A stretch of DNA of 36,515 bases from W1P20-047 sp051878795 (lineage in GTDB: Bacteria > Actinomycetota > Coriobacteriia > Coriobacteriales > Eggerthellaceae): the NCBI GenBank assembly GCA_051878795.1, contig JBJEKU010000097.1, positions 1-36,515 of the forward strand, in the 5' to 3' direction. Shown in pieces: positions 32,531 through 36,515 of the stretch (positions are counted from its first letter, which is position 1; the number at the start of each line of letters is the position of its first letter). The position numbers and the translations under genes were made by a program. Under the pieces are notes generated by a model. The model searched no databases, had not been told where the DNA came from, and saw nothing but the letters and a program-made list of their open reading frames with translations.

Positions 32531-32785
32531 ATGTGCAGCAACGGGGTAAATACCAATCAGTTCGAGATGATGATCGACCAGATCGACGATCAGCTGGCAT
32601 TGCAGCGCCGCTGGGTCCATAAGCTCGCGCATACTGCGGGTGGCGCCGGATTCGCGAAGACCGATGACATCCTCCATTCGGTCCAATCCCTGCTCGATGA
32701 CGCCCGTGCCCTGATGGCCGACGCCAAGGATTCCCTCGAAGATGAATCTTCCCGTGCTTCCGGCGTGACTGTCGAGCTGGTATAG
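32531..32785 (+). CDS. Unknown 84-aa helical protein in the nikR-hypE operon
   Basis: 84 residues, not recognised. Residues about 9-70 look like two amphipathic helices with coiled-coil spacing (QFEMMIDQIDDQLALQRRWVHKLAH and ILHSVQSLLDDARALMADAKDSLED), joined by AGGAGFAKTDD. One Cys at position 2. ATG 32531 has a very strong ribosome site, AAGGAGGG, at about 7 bases. It ends 13 bases before nikR, so they are translated from one message. Association with nickel handling or hydrogenase maturation is inference from the neighbours. Confidence 0.8.
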   Translation: MCSNGVNTNQFEMMIDQIDDQLALQRRWVHKLAHTAGGAGFAKTDDILHSVQSLLDDARALMADAKDSLEDESSRASGVTVELV

Positions 32786-32798
32786 CTTTGGAGGCGGG

Positions 32799-33242
32799 AT
32801 GTCTGACGAACTCGTACGTTTCTCCGTTGCGGTCCCTGAAAGCCTGCTCGAGCGATTCGATCGACTGGTAGGCAAACGGGGCGCTTCGAGCAATAGGAGC
32901 GAAGCGGTCCGCGACCTTATCCGATTCGCCTTGGAAAGGGACGAATGCGAAGATCCCGATGCCCAGGTGATGGCAACCCTCACCATCGTGTACGACCATC
33001 ATACGAACGATCTGAAGGATCGCTTGGATGGTATCCAGCATTCCAATTTCGAAAACGTGGTTTCCACCCTTCATGTCCACCTCGATCATCACACCTGCTT
33101 GGAAACCATCATCCTGAAGGGAAGCATGGGAGTGGTGAAGGATATCTCCGACCGGATACTGGGCATGAAGGGCGTGAGGACGGGCGGACTTACTTGCACC
33201 ACTATCGGCGATGAGCCCGCCTGCATCCATCAGCATGGTTAA
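32799..33242 (+). CDS. nikR: Nickel-responsive transcriptional regulator NikR
   Basis: 147 residues. Ribbon-helix-helix DNA-binding domain (about 1-48: VRFSVAVPESLLERFDRLV, NRSEAVRDLIRFAL) and ACT-like metal domain. The four nickel ligands are present with exact E. coli spacing: H81, H92, H94, C100 (in HVHLDHHTCLE), equal to H76, H87, H89, C95. It should bind DNA when loaded with Ni(II) and repress nickel uptake or control nickel enzymes. GGAGG stands 4 bases ahead of the ATG. No clear NikR operator is seen upstream of the operon. Confidence 0.95.
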   Translation: MSDELVRFSVAVPESLLERFDRLVGKRGASSNRSEAVRDLIRFALERDECEDPDAQVMATLTIVYDHHTNDLKDRLDGIQHSNFENVVSTLHVHLDHHTCLETIILKGSMGVVKDISDRILGMKGVRTGGLTCTTIGDEPACIHQHG

Positions 33243-33297
33243 GGTTCGGCTCGATGCGCGTGATATTTGCCGGTGACGAGGAATGATGGGGAAGGTA

Positions 33298-34320
33298 ATG
33301 GATGAAACCGTATTGTTAGGGCATGGAAGCGGCGGGTCGATGATGCAGAGGATCATCGACCAGGTCTTCCTCGAAGCTTACGGAAGCTATGAGTTGAGGC
33401 AGGGAAACGATGCCGCCGATCTCCCTGGGACTGCTCCAGGGGAGCGCCTATCCTTTTCGACGGACAGTTTCGTGGTCAACCCCCGTTTCTTCCCCGGTGG
33501 GGATATCGGCCATCTTGCGGTATGCGGGACCGTCAACGATGTCGCAACGGCGGGGGCGGTTCCCCGCTATCTCAGTTGCGCGTTCATCCTGGAGGAGGGA
33601 TTCCCTATGGAAGACCTCAAACGCATCTGTCGGAGCATGGCGCGCACCGCCGACGAGGCGGGGGTGCGGATAACGACGGGGGATACGAAAGTAGTGAATC
33701 GCGGCCATGGCGATGGGATCTACATCAATACGAGCGGAATCGGGGTTATTCCCGCAGGGCGACGTCTGGGCGGGCAATATTGCAGGCCTGGGGATAAGAT
33801 CATTGTCTCCGGCACTATCGGCGATCACGGAATCACCATCATGAGCTGTAGGGAGCAGCTGTCGTTTTCCGCGAACTTGAAAAGCGATGCGGCGCCTTTG
33901 AACCACATGATCGAATCGGTGCTGCAGGCTGCACCCGATACCCGCTGTTTCAGGGACCCTACACGCGGTGGCTTGGCTTCCACTTTAAACGAGCTTGCCA
34001 CCCAGTCGGGCTGCGATATGCGGATCAGGGAAGCCGATGTCCCTGTTGCCGAAGAGGTGATGGGCGCGTGCGAGATGCTCGGATATGACGTATTCCAGGT
34101 TGCGAACGAAGGTAAGATGATATGCGTCGTACCTGCCGATCAGGCCGACGCCGCCCTTGCTGCGATGAGGGATTCCCGTTACGGCGTTGCAGCTGCCGTG
34201 ATAGGCGAAGTGCTCGAGGCTCCATCATCGAGGGCTCCGCGTGTCGATTTGCTGACTTCCTTCGGAAGTTCAAGGATTCTCGACATGCTCGTAGGTGAAC
34301 AATTGCCTAGAATATGCTAA
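33298..34320 (+). CDS. hypE: Hydrogenase maturation protein HypE
   Basis: 340 residues. HypE takes a carbamoyl group from HypF onto its C-terminal cysteine, dehydrates it to thiocyanate with ATP, and gives the CN ligands of the [NiFe] active site with HypC/HypD. Seen: HGSGGSMMQRII, FSTDSFVVNPRFFPGGDIG, CGTVNDVATAGAVPRYLS, TGDTKVVNRG, SGTIGDHGITI, FRDPTRGGLASTLNE, and the required C-terminus LPRIC. Family alignment favours ATG 33298; ATGs at 33283 and 33286 are in frame with GAGGA close by and may be used. No other hyp or hydrogenase gene is in the window, so the rest lies elsewhere. It follows nikR by 55 bases. Confidence 0.94.
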   Translation: MDETVLLGHGSGGSMMQRIIDQVFLEAYGSYELRQGNDAADLPGTAPGERLSFSTDSFVVNPRFFPGGDIGHLAVCGTVNDVATAGAVPRYLSCAFILEEGFPMEDLKRICRSMARTADEAGVRITTGDTKVVNRGHGDGIYINTSGIGVIPAGRRLGGQYCRPGDKIIVSGTIGDHGITIMSCREQLSFSANLKSDAAPLNHMIESVLQAAPDTRCFRDPTRGGLASTLNELATQSGCDMRIREADVPVAEEVMGACEMLGYDVFQVANEGKMICVVPADQADAALAAMRDSRYGVAAAVIGEVLEAPSSRAPRVDLLTSFGSSRILDMLVGEQLPRIC

Positions 34321-34413
34321 TTTGCACAGATATATCAGCAGCTCATCCATCGGTTTCCGTGAATCCCTCCATTTGGGGGAGCGCAATCTCGGAGCTGATT
34401 AAAAAAATGAATG

Positions 34414-34442
34414 TTGCTGCTATTGCAATAGATGCCTGTAAT
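34414..34442 (+). promoter_or_regulatory. Promoter of the ferredoxin gene
   Basis: TTGCTG (34414-34419), 17-bp spacer, TGTAAT (34437-34442). The leader is about 90 bases. The preceding 34321-34413 shows no hypE terminator that I trust. Confidence 0.55.
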
Positions 34443-34539
34443 GGTATCTTGCGCTATATAAGAGCACGGGATTGCGAACTTCATCGGGGGTTGTTTGCAG
34501 TTCCTCTCTCAGGAGGAAGTTGTAATCAAGGAGGAAACG

Positions 34540-34728
34540 ATGGCTCATCCTATCATCAGCGAGGACGAATGCGTAGGTTGCGGAATCTGCGTTGATTCCT
34601 GCCCTCAGGGTGTTCTTGATATCGCCGGAGGCGCCGTTGCCGTTGTGAATGAGGATAACTGCATCGCGTGTGGTGACTGCTTGGAAGATTGCCCCATGGG
34701 TGCAATCACCGATATTTCCGAAGACTAA
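34540..34728 (+). CDS. 2[4Fe-4S] ferredoxin
   Basis: 62 residues, close to the 55 of clostridial ferredoxins. Two complete CxxCxxCxxxCP motifs, CVGCGICVDSCP (11-22) and CIACGDCLEDCP (41-52), each supplying three ligands to one cluster and one to the other, with a pseudo-twofold repeat. The protein is acidic, as usual for low-potential electron carriers of anaerobes; partners could include hydrogenase or pyruvate:ferredoxin oxidoreductase, not shown here. ATG 34540 is preceded by AAGGAGG at 6 bases. It has its own promoter and terminator. Confidence 0.96.
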   Translation: MAHPIISEDECVGCGICVDSCPQGVLDIAGGAVAVVNEDNCIACGDCLEDCPMGAITDISED

Positions 34729-34751
34729 TCAGTCGGGAATAAATCGCTTGG

Positions 34752-34781
34752 GAAAACCTCCTTCGGGAGGTTTTCTTTTTT
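34752..34781 (+). terminator. Terminator of the ferredoxin gene
   Basis: A 10-bp stem, GAAAACCTCC/GGAGGTTTTC, around a TTCG loop, followed by six Ts. Confidence 0.95.
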
Positions 34782-34965
34782 CAATCGCATGGATCCACAG
34801 CTTTACGAACGGAAATCCCCCGTCGTTCGGTCGACCTGATGTGCTTTTCGGGAAAAGTTACGGAATGGTAGCGTGACGGTGCCCTTCAGATTACCTGCAT
34901 TTCCGTGCTGACATAATCCCAGTTCAAGTAGGCAAGATAATATATAAGCCTATGATTTAGGAAAC

Positions 34966-34997
34966 TTGACACATACAGACTTAGATAATATTCTAAG
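34966..34997 (+). promoter_or_regulatory. dnaK promoter with overlapping inverted repeat
   Basis: Perfect -35 TTGACA (34966-34971), 17-bp spacer, TATTCT (34989-34994). An inverted repeat CTTAGA-N6-TCTAAG (34980-34997) covers the -10. The outer flanks CTTGACACAT (34965-34974) and ATGTCACAAG (34999-35008) are also complementary at 8 of 10 positions. Confidence 0.65.
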
Positions 34998-35045
34998 CAT
35001 GTCACAAGGGGCGGGTAAGCAAACTCCCCGCCACATAGACCGGTT

Positions 35046-35065
35046 GCCGGGTCTTCCGATCCGGC
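35046..35065 (+). other. Hairpin in the dnaK leader
   Basis: GCCGGGTC-TTCC-GATCCGGC, eight pairs including one G-T, about 45 bases after the expected transcript start and 48 before the ATG. It does not hide the ribosome site. Confidence 0.4.
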
Positions 35066-35112
35066 TTCCTGGTGAGTATGGGAATAAACAGGCAACTGAA
35101 AGGATAAGCATC

Positions 35113-36515
35113 ATGGGAAAGATCATCGGCATCGACTTGGGCACCACTAATTCCGCAATGGCAGTGATGGAGGGCTCCCAGCCCGAAATCCTGGTCAATG
35201 CAGAAGGCGACCGCACCACCCCCTCCGTCGTCGGTTTCCGTAAGGATGGCGAGCGCGTAGTCGGCAAGGCTGCGAAGAACCAGGCGGTTACCAACCCTGT
35301 GAACACTATCTCCTCTGTGAAGCGCTTCATCGGACGCTCTTACGCTGAAACCGCAGAAGAGCAGAAGACTGTTGCATACAACGTGAAGAACGGCAAGGAC
35401 GGCCGCGCCGTGGTGGATATCGACGGTAAGGACTTCATGTCCGAAGAGATCTCCGCAATGGTTCTGCAGAAGCTGAAGGCGGATGCTGAAAAGCAGGTTG
35501 GATCCCCCATCACCCAGGCGGTCATCACCGTTCCTGCGTATTTCAACGACGCTCAGCGCCAGGCAACCAAGGACGCGGGCAAGATCGCGGGTCTGGAAGT
35601 TCTGCGTATCATCAACGAGCCCACCGCTGCAGCTCTTGCATACGGCCTCGATAAGACCAATAAGGAAGAAAAGGTCCTGGTATTCGACCTGGGCGGCGGC
35701 ACCTTCGACGTATCCGTCCTGGAACTGGGCGACGGCGTATTCGAAGTTTGCTCCACTGCCGGAGACAACCATCTGGGCGGCGACGACTGGGATCAGCGCG
35801 TTATCGATTGGCTGGCAGACAAGTTCAAGGGTGAGAACGGCATCGACCTGCGTCAGGACCCCATGGCCCTGCAGCGCCTGAAGGAAGCTGCCGAAAAGGC
35901 CAAGATGGAGCTCTCCAGCACCACCCAGGCAAATATCAACCTGCCCTTCATCACCATGGACGCAAGCGGCCCCAAGCATCTGGATTACACCCTCAGCCGT
36001 GCAGAGTTCGAGCGCATTACCCGCGACCTGCTGGATCGTTGCCGCAAGCCTGTCGAGCAGGCGCTGCACGACGCCGGCCTGTCCGTAGGCGAAGTCAACG
36101 AGGTCCTGCTGGTCGGCGGTTCCTCCCGTATGCCTGCAGTCCAGCAGCTGGTGAAGGATATCACCGGTAAGGCCCCCAACATGTCCGTCAATCCCGACGA
36201 AGTAGTCGCAATGGGTGCGGCGGTACAGGGCGGCGTTCTGGCCGGCGACGTCGAGGGCATCCTGCTTCTGGACGTTACCCCCTTGTCCCTGGGTGTCGAG
36301 ACCATGGGCGGCGTGATGACCAAGATGATCGAACGCAACACCACCATCCCCACCCGCAAGACCGAAATCTACTCCACTGCAGCAGACAATCAGACCAGCG
36401 TCGAGATCCACGTCCTGCAGGGCGAGCGCGAGATGGCGGCAGGCAACAAGACCCTGGGTCGCTTCCAGCTGACCGGCATCCCCGCAGCGCGTCGCGGTGT
36501 CCCCCAGATCGAGGT
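35113..36515 (+). CDS. dnaK: Chaperone protein DnaK (Hsp70), 3' end outside the window
   Basis: 467 codons present; open to the window end. Nucleotide-binding domain complete: phosphate 1 GIDLGTTNSAMAV (6-18), NEPTAAALAYGL, phosphate 2 LVFDLGGGTFDVSVLELG, DNHLGGDDWDQRVIDWL, and the adenosine motif LVGGSSRMPAVQQLV. The hydrophobic linker (DVEGILLLDVTPLSLG) and the first part of the peptide-binding domain follow. The N-terminal domain lacks the about 24-residue insert of proteobacterial DnaK after VVGFRKDG, the form normal in Gram-positive bacteria. Start ATG 35113 with AAAGGA about 9 bases ahead. grpE and dnaJ would be expected beyond the window. Confidence 0.97.
   Translation, partial: MGKIIGIDLGTTNSAMAVMEGSQPEILVNAEGDRTTPSVVGFRKDGERVVGKAAKNQAVTNPVNTISSVKRFIGRSYAETAEEQKTVAYNVKNGKDGRAVVDIDGKDFMSEEISAMVLQKLKADAEKQVGSPITQAVITVPAYFNDAQRQATKDAGKIAGLEVLRIINEPTAAALAYGLDKTNKEEKVLVFDLGGGTFDVSVLELGDGVFEVCSTAGDNHLGGDDWDQRVIDWLADKFKGENGIDLRQDPMALQRLKEAAEKAKMELSSTTQANINLPFITMDASGPKHLDYTLSRAEFERITRDLLDRCRKPVEQALHDAGLSVGEVNEVLLVGGSSRMPAVQQLVKDITGKAPNMSVNPDEVVAMGAAVQGGVLAGDVEGILLLDVTPLSLGVETMGGVMTKMIERNTTIPTRKTEIYSTAADNQTSVEIHVLQGEREMAAGNKTLGRFQLTGIPAARRGVPQIE

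Larger units (their letters stand above)
34782..35112. other. dnaK upstream region
   Basis: 331 bases without a gene; AT-rich between 34905 and 34998. It holds the dnaK promoter and its inverted repeat (34966-34997) and a leader hairpin (35046-35065). Neither the CIRCE element of HrcA nor the HAIR element of HspR is seen. Confidence 0.7.

Noticed and set aside
35002..36411. A 469-codon frame on the minus strand across dnaK
   Set aside because: It is antisense to a perfect DnaK coding frame, has no recognisable domain, and arises from the GC-rich third positions.

Overview
The window is a chromosomal replication-origin neighbourhood from a moderately GC-rich bacterium. The order rpmH-rnpA-yidD-yidC-jag-rsmG-parA-parB on one side and dnaA-dnaN-recF-(DciA/DUF721)-gyrB-gyrA on the other is the Actinomycetota/Bacillota origin arrangement. 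The DUF5679 zinc ribbon, DciA instead of DnaC, and the nikR/hypE/ferredoxin genes of a nickel-hydrogenase-bearing anaerobe make a member of the Coriobacteriia (perhaps Eggerthellaceae) my best guess. That placement is inference; no rRNA is present. Gene orientation flips at about 15.5-18.9 kb: nearly everything to the left is on the minus strand and nearly everything to the right on the plus strand, as expected for two leading strands leaving oriC.

Left arm (1-15.5 kb): a 50-residue DUF5679 zinc-ribbon protein; a 1092-residue membrane protein that looks like an M28 peptidase with all its metal ligands replaced and a roughly 700-residue disordered insert; an exonuclease-helicase of the DinG family; an unknown tail-anchored protein; ddl; rlmN, whose -10 box sits where a leaderless mRNA would need it; then the convergent parB/parA, a parS site, rsmG, jag, yidC, yidD, rnpA and rpmH.

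Origin region (15.5-21.9 kb): a 787-bp intergenic region with DnaA boxes and a striking cluster of GAATTC/GANTC sites; a stand-alone GHKL ATPase joined to a winged helix; dnaA (divergent in its sensor/arginine-finger neighbourhood); an oriC candidate between dnaA and dnaN with DnaA boxes followed by triplets resembling DnaA-trios; then dnaN, recF and a DciA-like gene. DnaA boxes on both sides of the ATPase-dnaA block suggest a bipartite origin.

Right arm (21.9-36.5 kb): gyrB and gyrA; a bifunctional-nuclease-family (DUF151) gene in the opposite orientation; tRNA-Ile(GAT) and tRNA-Ala(TGC); four unrecognised genes for membrane proteins and lipoproteins; a second parS site directly behind a terminator; typA; a small operon of an unknown 84-residue protein, nikR and hypE; a 2[4Fe-4S] ferredoxin; and the 5' part of dnaK, cut by the window end. 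Most of the window is conserved housekeeping. The least explained parts are the GAATTC cluster, the ATPase-winged-helix gene beside dnaA, the degenerate M28-like protein, the small protein in the nikR operon and the inverted repeat on the dnaK promoter.
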